A DNA stretch of 57,314 bases from UBA6183 sp046314755 (GTDB lineage Bacteria > Bacteroidota > Bacteroidia > UKL13-3), in assembly GCA_046314755.1 (NCBI GenBank), contig JBKDBG010000105.1:1-57314 (forward strand), in the 5' to 3' direction. Within the stretch, counting starts at the first letter, position 1. Each line of letters starts with the position of its first letter. Below, piece by piece: positions 37,501 to 46,040 of the stretch. The notes below the pieces were generated by a model. It saw only the letters and a list, made by a program, of their open reading frames with translations, searched no databases and was not told the DNA's origin. The position numbers and the translations under genes are program-made.

Positions 37501-38423
37501 ATGCCTCAACAGGAGGAAGACATTTTGCCATGGGATTTAATTCTGTAAATAATGTTATCTCAAATGGTAATTTGGTTTTTGCTCCCGGTAATAACGGCAG
37601 GCTTTATCAATTGGTAAACACCGATTACAACTCAAGATGGGCATGGTATACCGCCACTAATTTAGATGATAAAAGTGACAGTGCAGATGCAGCTTTTATC
37701 AATCCTATAGGAACGGCCTCAACGGTTGATTTACATATTAATCCGGGTACACCAACAAAGGTTGAGGCCAACGGTATTGCTACGCCTGTTACTGTTGATT
37801 TTGACGGGCAAACGCGAAGTAACTTTACACCTGTTGATATTGGTGCTGATGCAGGCAATTTTTTAAGAGTACCGATTTTGATTTTGCCTGTTGAATTCGT
37901 TCAACTATCGGGCAAAAAATTAAATGATGATGCCCAAATTGATTGGACAATTAATGGAGCCAAAAATGTATTTGCATATGAAGTTGAACGCAGTAATGAT
38001 GGTGTTCATTTTTCAACTGTGTATGTCATGCGTCATTCTTCAGGTTCTTCCAACCAGCGGTTTTCTTTTGTTGATTATGGTGTGTTTATGGATCAACACA
38101 CGGTGCACTATCGCATTAAAATAGTTGATTTTGATGCAAGAATATCTTACTCGGTAATTGTTACTTTAACCAAGGATGAACAAGCCGAAATTAAGTTATG
38201 GCCGAATCCTGCCCAAACCAATATTCAATTACAAATTCCTGCACATTTGTTAAACGCAAATTTGGTTTTAACAGATGTAACCGGCCGAATCCATTACAGT
38301 AACAATGCTTTGAAAAACCTACAAACGATTGATGTGGCAGATTTAAATGCAGGGATTTATCTATTGCAGTTGATGGATGGTAATGGCGTAAAGTATTCGC
38401 AACGAATAGTGATTCATCATTAA
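34527..38423 (+). CDS. T9SS-exported protein with FN3, parallel beta-helix and type A sorting domain
   Basis: 1298 residues with a signal peptide (MRFNQYLFIVFLLGFLSMNAQ). After an N-terminal beta domain (about 22-235) comes a fibronectin type III domain (about 238-325: TSANIGNIAPTSFTVTWTAV), a long repetitive region rich in Asn and short beta strands (NNTIANLS, SNNTVGS, ANRIHSM) typical of a right-handed parallel beta-helix (about 420-1030), a strand-rich region, and a C-terminal Por-type sorting domain (LWPNPAQTNIQLQIP, LVLTDVTGRI, DLNAGIYLLQLMDG). The last is the signal for outer-membrane translocation by T9SS. A surface adhesin or polysaccharide-active protein is likely, but no catalytic motif is seen. 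Confidence 0.9.
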   Translation: MRFNQYLFIVFLLGFLSMNAQVITNYSFTSTTNTFTPISNGVTPALSGGDFDEGWYNSIPIGFEFWYMGNLISNIHASTNGLLSLNQNVSASGAAANNNLGAFVSGIQRPFIAPLWDNLDMDSTTGARFSYATTGVAPNRVFVAEWLNAEWNWFANSSTISFQVRLYETSGIVEFIYRQEPGSIFSPSASIGITGSTTTSFLSLNNSGASPSVSSSVATNNINAKPQTGQSYLFTPPIPADPTSANIGNIAPTSFTVTWTAVTGVTRYAVYKSTDNVNFEFAGTSATTALNVNALIPSTTYYIKVFSISEGALSNNPAQANATTASGALSGTIQVPSASFATITSVLDSIKVVGIGGHIIIELQNNYTSVGERFPMLFTDTLGTSANATITIRPAVGATGLEIIPTVNFWSTLYFNKGKHIIIDGRPGGVGNNRELTIRTSSSASAIELLVGGNSFNTFTHLNLRASVGVNQVFAYYEMINNSGLPNTNNIVRNCIIGDSVATSIYPIYATSNFVNGAANNTFENNYIINASANSTINYGMFFNSNAAHTWYIRGNHIFSINSLGGVSTSYTFTGIQLNTGNYYVNNNFIGGTDTACGGFPLEVGPASANNNFFGISYIGGSGQFASIQGNKIANVFWPGVSLTPWIGINTAGGAAVYIGDTLANTIGEPSASTPSVYVLSQTTNNPVAIGIRTNTSGLTRVSKNVISGIQATGVNSSFPCSFVGIQSNNSNNVEISNNTVGSTQFINAIRSASTNSTQAQFVSGIQVNFTGTGVLNVLNNTIANLSNAGTSTSTQNYTNGIAINSNANVLVNNNTISRLFNAGGNPSGNGLTAISGIYYTSSSGFANISNNEVHTLKAASISAPNYVYGINVASTSGTTTIVNANRIHSMAVASNSLLASIVGINVQDGNQNITNNMIRLGIDENGAPLTGSNVYIGIHKVSSYSVLVYHNSVYIGGTVAGTNLISTYAFKKTIDGYDDIRNNIFSNVRTNASTGGRHFAMGFNSVNNVISNGNLVFAPGNNGRLYQLVNTDYNSRWAWYTATNLDDKSDSADAAFINPIGTASTVDLHINPGTPTKVEANGIATPVTVDFDGQTRSNFTPVDIGADAGNFLRVPILILPVEFVQLSGKKLNDDAQIDWTINGAKNVFAYEVERSNDGVHFSTVYVMRHSSGSSNQRFSFVDYGVFMDQHTVHYRIKIVDFDARISYSVIVTLTKDEQAEIKLWPNPAQTNIQLQIPAHLLNANLVLTDVTGRIHYSNNALKNLQTIDVADLNAGIYLLQLMDGNGVKYSQRIVIHH

Positions 38424-38432
38424 CTTTAATTA

Positions 38433-39341
38433 TTATTTCCAGCCGCAATGCTTTTGTAAATAGGAAATCGCTTCTGCATATCCTAATTCGGCAGCTAAAG
38501 TTAGTTGATGGCAACCTTGCACTTTTTCATCCATGCTTAAATAGGCAAGTCCTTTTTTGAAAACGGCAAGTTCAAAATTTGGGTGTGCCTCCAAGCATTG
38601 ATTATATTGCTCAACAGCATCGGCATATCTTTTCATGCCATAGTAGGTTTCACCTAAACCAAATAAGCCTGTTTTGTTTTTGGCATCATGAGTCAACATT
38701 CGCTTAAACATTTGTTCTGCTTCCTTGTATCTTTTCAAACCAATTAAACACATGCCTCTATTCAATATTAATTCATTATTGTATTGCTGAATTCTTAAAC
38801 AACTATCGGTATCGGCAAGGGCACCGATATAATTCGATAATTTCAATCTGGATTCACTCCTTAAAAATAGTGCGTTGTAATCACTTGAATCTATTTTTAA
38901 AGCCTTGTTGGCATACTTTTCTGCCTCACTAAACTTTTGTGCTTTGTAACAAGCAATTCCTGCACCATACCAATACATAATTTCATTGGGATAATCGTTC
39001 GCTAATTCTTTCCAATATTTTTCGGCTCCGTAATAATCATTTGAAAGGTAGGTTGATCGGGCCCGATTAATTCTTGCAATTTCTTTGTACTTAATTTGAG
39101 GAATCAGCAATTGATAATATTCTAACGCATTGCTGTATAAGCTTAACTCACGGTAGCTCTCTGCTAATAACCACAAGGCTTGGGTATCATTGGTAAGCTC
39201 ATGGATGTTTGGCTCTAATCGTAGAATTACCTTATCAAATTTCCCTTCCTTATAGTATTGTTCACCTTGCAGTACAAGTTGGTTTGTTTGACCCAACGCC
39301 ATTAAAGAAGTGCTTAACATCAATACAATAAGAAGCCTCAT
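38433..39341 (-). CDS. Exported TPR protein of a two-component operon
   Basis: 302 residues with a signal peptide (MRLLIVLMLSTSLMALGQ). Six or more TPR units follow, e.g. AEKYANKALKIDSSDYNALFL, EAEQMFKRMLTHDAKNKTGLFGLGETY and AVEQYNQCLEAHPNFELAVFKKG; the last helices (GCHQLTLAAELGYAEAISYLQK) resemble a Sel1-type end. It starts 9 bp after the stop of the sensor kinase gene, so it is co-transcribed with kinase and regulator. As a periplasmic scaffold it might feed the periplasmic TPR domain of the kinase. Confidence 0.83.
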   Translation of the reverse strand: MRLLIVLMLSTSLMALGQTNQLVLQGEQYYKEGKFDKVILRLEPNIHELTNDTQALWLLAESYRELSLYSNALEYYQLLIPQIKYKEIARINRARSTYLSNDYYGAEKYWKELANDYPNEIMYWYGAGIACYKAQKFSEAEKYANKALKIDSSDYNALFLRSESRLKLSNYIGALADTDSCLRIQQYNNELILNRGMCLIGLKRYKEAEQMFKRMLTHDAKNKTGLFGLGETYYGMKRYADAVEQYNQCLEAHPNFELAVFKKGLAYLSMDEKVQGCHQLTLAAELGYAEAISYLQKHCGWK

Positions 39342-39350
39342 GATTAAATA

Positions 39351-41378
39351 CTAAATTGGTTTTGGAAGACTTACGCTAAACGTACTACCTTGCCCTTGAA
39401 TGCTCTCCACATGAATTTGTCCGTTATTTTTTAAAACAAATTCTTTACACAACATCAAGCCAAGTCCCGTTCCTTTTTCATTGCCTGTTCCTAAGGTACT
39501 TGGGTTTTGTGTTTTGGTAAATAACTTCTCTAAACTTTCTTTTCCTATGCCTACTCCGGAGTCGGTTACATGCACTGTAACATGTGTTGGATTTTCTTCG
39601 GTATGTATGGTTACATTGCCTCCTGTATTGGTGAATTTTATTGCATTGGCCAACAGGTTTCTCACTACCAAATGAAACATATCTTCATCAGCAAATACAT
39701 ATAAATCCTCATCGGTGATATTTTCTAAACGGATATTTTTTTGATGTGCCGAACCATTTAGCAGGTTTACATTTTTTTGAACAATATCACTCACTTGCAA
39801 TACTTTTGGATTGAAGTCAATTCCTTTAATTTGTGCTTTGGCCCAAACCAATAAATTTTCCAATAAATCAATGGTGTTTTCAACGGACGAAGAAATTTGT
39901 TTTGTCAATTCTTCATGATTGGTTTCCGGCTTATAAGTTTTGTTGCTGATCAGGTCAAAATACAGCTTCATGGTAGTTAATGAGTTGCGCAAGTCGTGCG
40001 AAATAATAGAGAAAAAGCGGTCCTTTATTTGATTAAGTTGTCCAAGTTCTTCTTTTTGTTTGATAATTTCTTCCGTTGTTTTTTCTAACTCAACTTTTTG
40101 CTGTTGTAAATGTTTGGCAAATTTTCGGTTTTGGTTGTAAAAGTAAAAAACCACAATCAAACCAATTGTTAAAATGATACTGAAATAAATAAAACGTTTA
40201 CGTGTGATTCTTTCGTTGGTTAATTCAATTTCTAAAAGTTCTTGCTCTTTTTGTTGAAGTTCAAGTTGTTGTTGTTTTTTTTCGCTTTCATACCTTAACT
40301 GCAAATCGGCCAGTTGTTTAAGCGTGCTATCGTTATAAAGCGAGTCCTTTAATTCTTTACTCAAGTTTTGAAAAGTAATTGCTTTTTCGGGATCGCTCTT
40401 TTTTTTGTACAACCTGCTTAATATATCATACGAGAGTTCGAGTTCAATTTTTAGATTAGAGGCTTGCGCAATTTCTTTTGCTTGTTTCGCGGCATCAATG
40501 GCATACTCATACAGCTTATTGGTTTCGTAACTCACAGCTAATGCATTCAATGCCGATGCTTGCAGTGGAAGCATCTTTAATTCTTTTGATAGTTGTAAAC
40601 TGTTGCGGTAATAGGAAATTGCCTTATCGGTATTGCCGGATTGTTGTTGAATATTGCCCAGTTGAATTAAGATGGAAGCTTCACCCGCCCTGTTATTTAA
40701 TTCTTTGTAAAGCTTAAGCGATTTGTTGAGGTAATCATTTGCTTTTACGTAATCTTTTTGAAGTAAATATAAGTTTCCTATTTGATCATACCCCATCAAT
40801 GTTTTGAACTTATTTGCAGATTGTTCGTAAACTTGAACAGCCTTTAAATTATACTCCAATGACTTGCTAAAATTATTTTGTTTGAGATAAATACTAGCTA
40901 GCCCCGAATAAACACTTAAAATATTACTTTTGTCATTGCTGCTTTCGTAATAACGTAAGGCTTGTAAGTATTGGTTTAACGATTCGCTTAAGTTTCCTGT
41001 AATAAAATAAACTGCACCTAATGCTGACTTAGCCTCTGCTTCTTGTTTTGGTAAATCGGCAGTTTGAGCTTGTTCTAGTTCACTTTTATATGCTTGTAAT
41101 GCTTTTGATGAATTACCTGTTCTAAAATACAGGTTTCCCAAAAAATGAAGGGCCTTTGTTTTTTGAATAGGACTTAAAGCTGCATCTACAGCTTGGTTTG
41201 AATACTCAATGGCTCTGGCCGGGTTGTTGCTGTTTAATTGTGCTAAGCGTAAATAGGTTTCGGTAGCCTGTTGCGGATAATTTTGTGTAGCCTGCAATAA
41301 ACTGTCGGCAAGCTGTTGGCCTTGCGCAAGCAGATGATAACAACTGAACCATACAAACAGATAATACCGGATATTCAC
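39351..41378 (-). CDS. Sensor histidine kinase with periplasmic TPR domain
   Basis: 675 residues. A signal-like N-terminus (YLFVWFSCYHLLAQG) is followed by about eight TPR units (30-345), a charged helix (355-395), one transmembrane helix (396-415, FIYFSIILTIGLIVVFYFY), a coiled coil, the HisKA box with His461 (FFSIISHDLRNSLTTMK) and the HATPase (NLLANAIKFT, TDSGVGIG, GTGLGLMLCKEF). This TPR-kinase architecture is common in Bacteroidota. The start is a GTG directly after the stop of the regulator gene, without spacing. The ligand is unknown. Confidence 0.93.
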   Translation of the reverse strand: MNIRYYLFVWFSCYHLLAQGQQLADSLLQATQNYPQQATETYLRLAQLNSNNPARAIEYSNQAVDAALSPIQKTKALHFLGNLYFRTGNSSKALQAYKSELEQAQTADLPKQEAEAKSALGAVYFITGNLSESLNQYLQALRYYESSNDKSNILSVYSGLASIYLKQNNFSKSLEYNLKAVQVYEQSANKFKTLMGYDQIGNLYLLQKDYVKANDYLNKSLKLYKELNNRAGEASILIQLGNIQQQSGNTDKAISYYRNSLQLSKELKMLPLQASALNALAVSYETNKLYEYAIDAAKQAKEIAQASNLKIELELSYDILSRLYKKKSDPEKAITFQNLSKELKDSLYNDSTLKQLADLQLRYESEKKQQQLELQQKEQELLEIELTNERITRKRFIYFSIILTIGLIVVFYFYNQNRKFAKHLQQQKVELEKTTEEIIKQKEELGQLNQIKDRFFSIISHDLRNSLTTMKLYFDLISNKTYKPETNHEELTKQISSSVENTIDLLENLLVWAKAQIKGIDFNPKVLQVSDIVQKNVNLLNGSAHQKNIRLENITDEDLYVFADEDMFHLVVRNLLANAIKFTNTGGNVTIHTEENPTHVTVHVTDSGVGIGKESLEKLFTKTQNPSTLGTGNEKGTGLGLMLCKEFVLKNNGQIHVESIQGQGSTFSVSLPKPI

Positions 41379-42083
41379 TTAAGCAGTAATATTTTCTGCT
41401 AATTTAAAGCCTGAACCGTGAATATTTACTATTTGTAATGAAAGATCTTCTTTAATTAACTTCCTTAATTTGTTAATGTATACATCTAAATTTCGTGCAG
41501 TATAGTAATCATCGCGCCCCCAGACAGCCAAAAGTATACTATTTCTGCTGAGTAAATTATTTTTATTGCTGATAAACAATTTTAGAAGTTGGCCTTCAGT
41601 GGTGCTAATTCTTTTCTCCTCTTGGTTTACAAACAACTTATGATTCGTAAAATCTAATTTAACGTTACCAACCTCATATGTCTCATCTTCACTCACTAAA
41701 GGCACTTGCGCATATTGCGTGCGCTTTAAAATGGCTTTCATCCTGGCTACTAACTCCTCCATGCTAAACGGTTTGGTGATGTATTCGTCTCCACCAAACT
41801 CAAAACCTTTTATCTTATCATCTTGCGATGCATTAGCAGTTAAAAATATGATAGGAACAACCGGATTTTTTTCTCTAATGTTTTTGGCTAAATCAAATCC
41901 GTTCATTTTAGGCATGTTCACATCTAAAATACATAAATCAAACCGTTCTGTTTTAAATGTATTCCATCCTTCTTCTCCGTCTTTACACAATTTTACGGTA
42001 TAGCCTTTGCCTTTAAGGTTTTCTTTTAGCAACAAACCTAAAGCTTGCTCGTCTTCTACAATTAATAGGTGTGCGTTTTCCAT
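41379..42083 (-). CDS. OmpR-family response regulator
   Basis: 234 residues from the ATG at 42083 (an ATG at 42095 adds MFTT). The receiver domain has LIVEDE, phosphoacceptor Asp54 in LCILDVNMP and the conserved Lys in YITKPF; the C-terminal winged helix is of the OmpR/PhoB type (STTEGQLLKLFISN, ARNLDVYINKLRKLI, IHGSGFKL). It is the partner of the downstream TPR-kinase and first gene of a three-gene operon, with a promoter box 29 bp upstream. Confidence 0.93.
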   Translation of the reverse strand: MENAHLLIVEDEQALGLLLKENLKGKGYTVKLCKDGEEGWNTFKTERFDLCILDVNMPKMNGFDLAKNIREKNPVVPIIFLTANASQDDKIKGFEFGGDEYITKPFSMEELVARMKAILKRTQYAQVPLVSEDETYEVGNVKLDFTNHKLFVNQEEKRISTTEGQLLKLFISNKNNLLSRNSILLAVWGRDDYYTARNLDVYINKLRKLIKEDLSLQIVNIHGSGFKLAENITA

Positions 42084-42112
42084 GGTTGTAAACATTAATG
42101 ATATGAGTAAAA

Positions 42113-42120
42113 CAAAGTTA
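42113..42120 (-). promoter_or_regulatory. -7 promoter box for the OmpR-kinase-TPR operon
   Basis: TAACTTTG on the minus strand, exact TAnnTTTG, 17-29 bp before the candidate start codons. Confidence 0.45.
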
Positions 42121-42258
42121 TCCTAAAGCAAGTACCTCTCCAACCAAAACACTTCCTATTCATTGCTGTTTATATCTCATACCGGCATTATCATCAATAA
42201 TAACAAGTAATTAAGCGGATTAATAAAATTTTCTTAAATATTGCACAAACGATTTATC

Positions 42259-43119
42259 ATGAGTTCTACAGTCGATACCATTAAGTTGTTACGCTTTCCA
42301 TTTTCACTATTGTTAATGCCTGTCTTTTTGTTTGGTATTAGCCAAACAGAACAGCCCAATTGGGTTCATACTGTTGTGATATTTTTGGTGATGCATATGT
42401 TGGTTTATCCCGCCAGTAATGGTTACAATAGTTTTATGGATGAAGATAAAGGTCCGATTGGAGGTTTGGAGAATCCTCCAAAGCCTTCTCGTGCCTTATT
42501 TTATATCACCATTGTGTTTGATGTAATTGCAGTAATGGCAGCACTGTTTGTAGGACTAAAACTTGCATTGATGATATTGATTTATATTTTGGTATCAAGA
42601 GCTTACAGTAACAAACATATTCGTTTAAAGAAGTATGCCTTAATTTCCTATTTGGTGGTGATGTTTTTTCAAGGAAGTTTGGTGTTTGCCATTGCACAGG
42701 AAGCGGCCGGAGATCTCGCATTGATTACAAATTTTTATGCGGTGCAAGCTGCGTTCTTTACCATTGGAGGTATTTATCCTTTAACCCAAATCTATCAACA
42801 TGATGAAGATGCTAAACGCGGTGATTATACCATTAGTTTGAAGTTGGGTGTAAAAGGCACTTTTAAGTTAAGTGCAGTGATGTTTTTTATAGCATCTGCA
42901 CTTACTTTCATGCACTTTTATGCTATTGATGATTTGGTTGGTTTTTATTTGTACTTACTCTTTTTGTCTCCCGTGGCGGCCTATTTTACCTGGTGGATGA
43001 AAAATGCATCAAAAGCGCCCCAACTGGCTAACCATAAATTCACCATGTTGATGTGCATCATAGCAGCGGCTTGTATGAACCTGTATTATTTGCTGTTAAA
43101 TCTCCTTAATCATTTCTAA
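42259..43119 (+). CDS. UbiA-family prenyltransferase
   Basis: 286 residues from the ATG at 42259 (a TTG at 42241 would add six). About eight or nine transmembrane helices. Both aspartate-rich motifs are present in variant form: NGYNSFMDEDKGPIGG (residues 54-69) and YQHDEDAKRGDYTISLKLG (179-197), the second matching the DxxxDxxxGxxTLAxRLG pattern. UbiA enzymes transfer a prenyl chain from a diphosphate to an aromatic or other acceptor in the membrane. The gene opens a seven-gene operon; its TAA overlaps the ATG of the polyketide synthase by one base, which points to prenylation of the polyketide or delivery of a membrane-bound product. Confidence 0.88.
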   Translation: MSSTVDTIKLLRFPFSLLLMPVFLFGISQTEQPNWVHTVVIFLVMHMLVYPASNGYNSFMDEDKGPIGGLENPPKPSRALFYITIVFDVIAVMAALFVGLKLALMILIYILVSRAYSNKHIRLKKYALISYLVVMFFQGSLVFAIAQEAAGDLALITNFYAVQAAFFTIGGIYPLTQIYQHDEDAKRGDYTISLKLGVKGTFKLSAVMFFIASALTFMHFYAIDDLVGFYLYLLFLSPVAAYFTWWMKNASKAPQLANHKFTMLMCIIAAACMNLYYLLLNLLNHF

Positions 43120-44219
43120 TGAGTTACATTCATTCCATCGCAACGGCACTTCCTGATTATGAACTTCCACAAATGGAGGCGCTTGATTTTATGCAACATT
43201 TTTTTGCGTGTGATGAAGTTGAAAAAAGAAGGTTAACGGCTTTGTATGAGCGCTCGGGTATTGAAAGGCGATACTCGGTTGTTCCTGATTATAATCGAAA
43301 GCTCAATCAACAACAACTATTTAAAAATACTACGCAATACGAACCTTTTCCTAGCGTAGAAAAACGCATGGAAATTTATGCTTCGGAAAGTGTGAAGTTG
43401 GCACTAGAGGCTGTGAAACAATTGACGTACTCGGATATTCAACTTTCAAGCATTACCCATTTAATCACTATTTCGTGTACGGGAATGAGTGCTCCCGGAC
43501 TTGATTTGGCGTTAATGGAGCATTTACAATTAAAACCTTCTGTGCCGCGAACTTCCGTGAATTTTATGGGCTGTTATGCAGCTGTTCATGGTTTAAAGTT
43601 GGCTCATGCCATTTGCCAAAGTAACAAGCAAGCACAAGTTCTTTTGGTAAGTGTTGAGTTGTGCTCTTTACATTTTCAAAAAACGTTTGATTATGATAAT
43701 GTAACCGCAAGTGCCATTTTTTCGGATGGTGCTGCTGCTTGTTTGGTTTGTGGTGACGAGGTAAAATACAATTCACCTAAAAATATTCGTATACATGATT
43801 TTTACAGTGAGGTGTTTTTTGAAGGCAAAAAGGACATGGCTTGGCAAATTGCCAATACAGGTTTTCTTATGACGCTGAGCAGTTACATACCATCGTTGGT
43901 TCAACAAAATATTGATGCTTTATTGGGCAGAGCCATGGCGCATTACCAAACATCAAAACCGGAAATTAATTTATGGGCAATACACCCCGGTGGCCGAAAA
44001 ATATTGGAAGCGATAGCAAGCCAACTCCAACTTCAACCATCTGATTTGACATATTCATACGAGGTGTTGAAGAATTATGGAAACATGTCATCGGCTACCA
44101 TACTTTTTGTGTTAAAAAATATGATGGAGCAAAATGATGTGCATGGAAAAATTTTAGGCGCTGCATTTGGCCCGGGTTTAACCATGGAAACCTTTTTAAT
44201 GGAAAAAACAAGTGTTTAA
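43119..44219 (+). CDS. Type III polyketide synthase (chalcone synthase-like)
   Basis: 366 residues, full length for the family. The catalytic triad is intact: Cys152 in SVNFMGCYAAVHG, His289 in LWAIHPGGRKIL and Asn322 in KNYGNMSSATILF. Other family segments include ERSGIERRYSV and DGAAACLV. Such homodimeric enzymes condense a starter acyl-CoA with malonyl-CoA units and cyclise the chain to resorcinols, pyrones or phloroglucinols. With the following methyltransferase and flavoprotein, the arrangement parallels srsABC of Streptomyces, which makes alkylresorcinol-derived phenolic lipids. The product here is inferred; starter and chain length cannot be told. Confidence 0.94.
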   Translation: MSYIHSIATALPDYELPQMEALDFMQHFFACDEVEKRRLTALYERSGIERRYSVVPDYNRKLNQQQLFKNTTQYEPFPSVEKRMEIYASESVKLALEAVKQLTYSDIQLSSITHLITISCTGMSAPGLDLALMEHLQLKPSVPRTSVNFMGCYAAVHGLKLAHAICQSNKQAQVLLVSVELCSLHFQKTFDYDNVTASAIFSDGAAACLVCGDEVKYNSPKNIRIHDFYSEVFFEGKKDMAWQIANTGFLMTLSSYIPSLVQQNIDALLGRAMAHYQTSKPEINLWAIHPGGRKILEAIASQLQLQPSDLTYSYEVLKNYGNMSSATILFVLKNMMEQNDVHGKILGAAFGPGLTMETFLMEKTSV

Positions 44220-44892
44220 TCAACGTTCATATCAAGCAGAGTTGTTGGATGATACCAATATTCCAAAACAGGATTTATTTCAGAATTTGCGTGAGTTACA
44301 TACAATTAATACTTGGCTTGGCGGACATCAAGCTACACTCAAAGCATTAAAAAAACTATGTACCAAAACCGATTATACTTATCGTATATTGGATGTAGGT
44401 TGTGGTGGAGGTGATACCTTAAAGGTAATGGCTGATTGGGGGAGAAAAAACAATATTCAACTTAAGTTGGTTGGCGTTGATTTGAAACAAGATTGTATTG
44501 AATATGCCTCAGCGTTTTGTGCAGATTATCCGGAGATAACTTTTGAGCGTTGCGATTATCGCGACTTAAATCAACGCGAAACCGATATTGTGGTAACCTC
44601 ACTTTTTTGTCACCATTTGCATGAAGATGAAATTATTCAACTGATTGGTTGGAGTAAGGAACATGCAAAAATGGGTATGGTGATTAATGATTTGCACCGA
44701 CATCCGTTTGCGTACTACAGCATAGCTTTACTCACCAGTTTTTTTTCAAAATCATATTTAGTAAAACACGATGCTAAGTTATCTGTGCTACGAGGGTTTT
44801 CACTTGCCGACTGGAAGAAAATAACTTCAACTTTTAAGGCAGAAATAAAATGGTGTTGGGCTTTTAGATGGTTAGTGATGATACCTTCATGA
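44212..44892 (+). CDS. SAM-dependent methyltransferase of the polyketide operon
   Basis: 226 residues starting at a GTG that overlaps the PKS stop by 8 bp; its own stop overlaps the flavoprotein ATG as ATGA. Motif I is YRILDVGCGGGDTLKVMADWG, followed by LVGVDLKQDCIEYA and DIVVTSLFCHHLHEDE. The C-terminal HPFAYYSIALLTSFFSKS and LRGFSLADWK stretches resemble methyltransferases that act next to type III PKS and FAD enzymes. By position it corresponds to SrsB, so it probably C- or O-methylates the aromatic polyketide. Confidence 0.88.
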   Translation: MFNQRSYQAELLDDTNIPKQDLFQNLRELHTINTWLGGHQATLKALKKLCTKTDYTYRILDVGCGGGDTLKVMADWGRKNNIQLKLVGVDLKQDCIEYASAFCADYPEITFERCDYRDLNQRETDIVVTSLFCHHLHEDEIIQLIGWSKEHAKMGMVINDLHRHPFAYYSIALLTSFFSKSYLVKHDAKLSVLRGFSLADWKKITSTFKAEIKWCWAFRWLVMIPS

Positions 44893-46019
44893 GTATTGAA
44901 ACAACATATGATGCAGCCATTATTGGTGGTGGCTTAGGCGGATTAACGCTTGCTATTTCGCTTGCAAAAGCGGGTAAATCAATTCTTTTGTTGGAAAAAG
45001 AAAGTTATCCTTTTCATCGGGTATGTGGGGAGTACATCAGCATGGAAAGTTATGATTTTTTACAACGCTTGGGTTTGCCGCTTGATGCGTTGAATTTGCC
45101 TCGTATCAATCGATTAAAAGTAAGTGCACCCAACGGTAGATTTTTAACGCATCAATTAGATTTGGGTGGGTTTGGAATTAGTCGTTATAAACTTGATGAG
45201 CTGTTATACCATTTGGCTGTTCAAGCAGGAGTTCATGTTCACTGTCAAACCAAAGTAAATGATGTAACCCTACAAGGTGCACACTTTATCATTCATACCT
45301 CAAAGGGTTTATTTCAATCGAAACAAACTTTTGGTGCGTGGGGCAAACGTGCGAATTTGGATGTGAAACAAAAGCGTGATTTTATTCAACCGCGCAAACG
45401 TTCGTTGTCTAATTACATAGGAATAAAGTACCATATTAAAGTTGATATGCCGGATGACGTGATTGAACTGCATAATTTTAAGGATGGCTACTGCGGAATT
45501 TCTAAAATTGAAGACGACAAATATTGCTTTTGTTATTTAACCACTGCCGATTTGTTAAAACAATTTGATGGAAATATCAAGGCAATGGAAGAGCAAGTAT
45601 TGTATCAAAATCCTTTTCTGAAACACTACTTTTCCAACGCTACTTTTTTATTTGATGAACCTTTAGCGATTTCTCAAATCAGCTTCGAAAAAAAATCAAT
45701 CAGCGAAAATGGAGTACTTATGCTTGGTGATGCCGCAGGTTTAATTACACCTTTGTGCGGCAACGGTATGAGCATGGCCATGCATTCTGCATATGTGTTG
45801 GCACAACTTGTATTGCAATACGAGCAAAGGGCTGAATTATTGGAGCAAGCCTACCAAGCCGAATGGAATAAGTTGTTTGCCACACGCTTAAAAACCGGCC
45901 GGTTCATTCAAAGTTTGTTCGGCCATCCGGTTCTTACCAACTTAACCATCATGGCACTTAAGCCTTTTCCATTTGTTATTCATCAACTAGTTTCTGCCAC
46001 TCACGGTAAACCTTTTTAG
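44889..46019 (+). CDS. FAD-dependent oxidoreductase (monooxygenase / geranylgeranyl reductase type)
   Basis: 376 residues from the ATG at 44889. Dinucleotide-binding motif DAAIIGGGLGGLTLAISLAKAG at the N-terminus, then PFHRVCGEYIS, a segment shared with geranylgeranyl reductases and halogenase-like flavoproteins, and the second FAD motif VLMLGDAAGLITPLCGNGMSMAMHS. It may hydroxylate the methylated aromatic ring, as SrsC does, or reduce prenyl double bonds, which the UbiA gene in the operon would also allow. Both options remain open. Its start is coupled to the methyltransferase stop (ATGA). Confidence 0.88.
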   Translation: MSIETTYDAAIIGGGLGGLTLAISLAKAGKSILLLEKESYPFHRVCGEYISMESYDFLQRLGLPLDALNLPRINRLKVSAPNGRFLTHQLDLGGFGISRYKLDELLYHLAVQAGVHVHCQTKVNDVTLQGAHFIIHTSKGLFQSKQTFGAWGKRANLDVKQKRDFIQPRKRSLSNYIGIKYHIKVDMPDDVIELHNFKDGYCGISKIEDDKYCFCYLTTADLLKQFDGNIKAMEEQVLYQNPFLKHYFSNATFLFDEPLAISQISFEKKSISENGVLMLGDAAGLITPLCGNGMSMAMHSAYVLAQLVLQYEQRAELLEQAYQAEWNKLFATRLKTGRFIQSLFGHPVLTNLTIMALKPFPFVIHQLVSATHGKPF

Positions 46020-46040
46020 TTTAGTCTTGTTTCAATTAGT

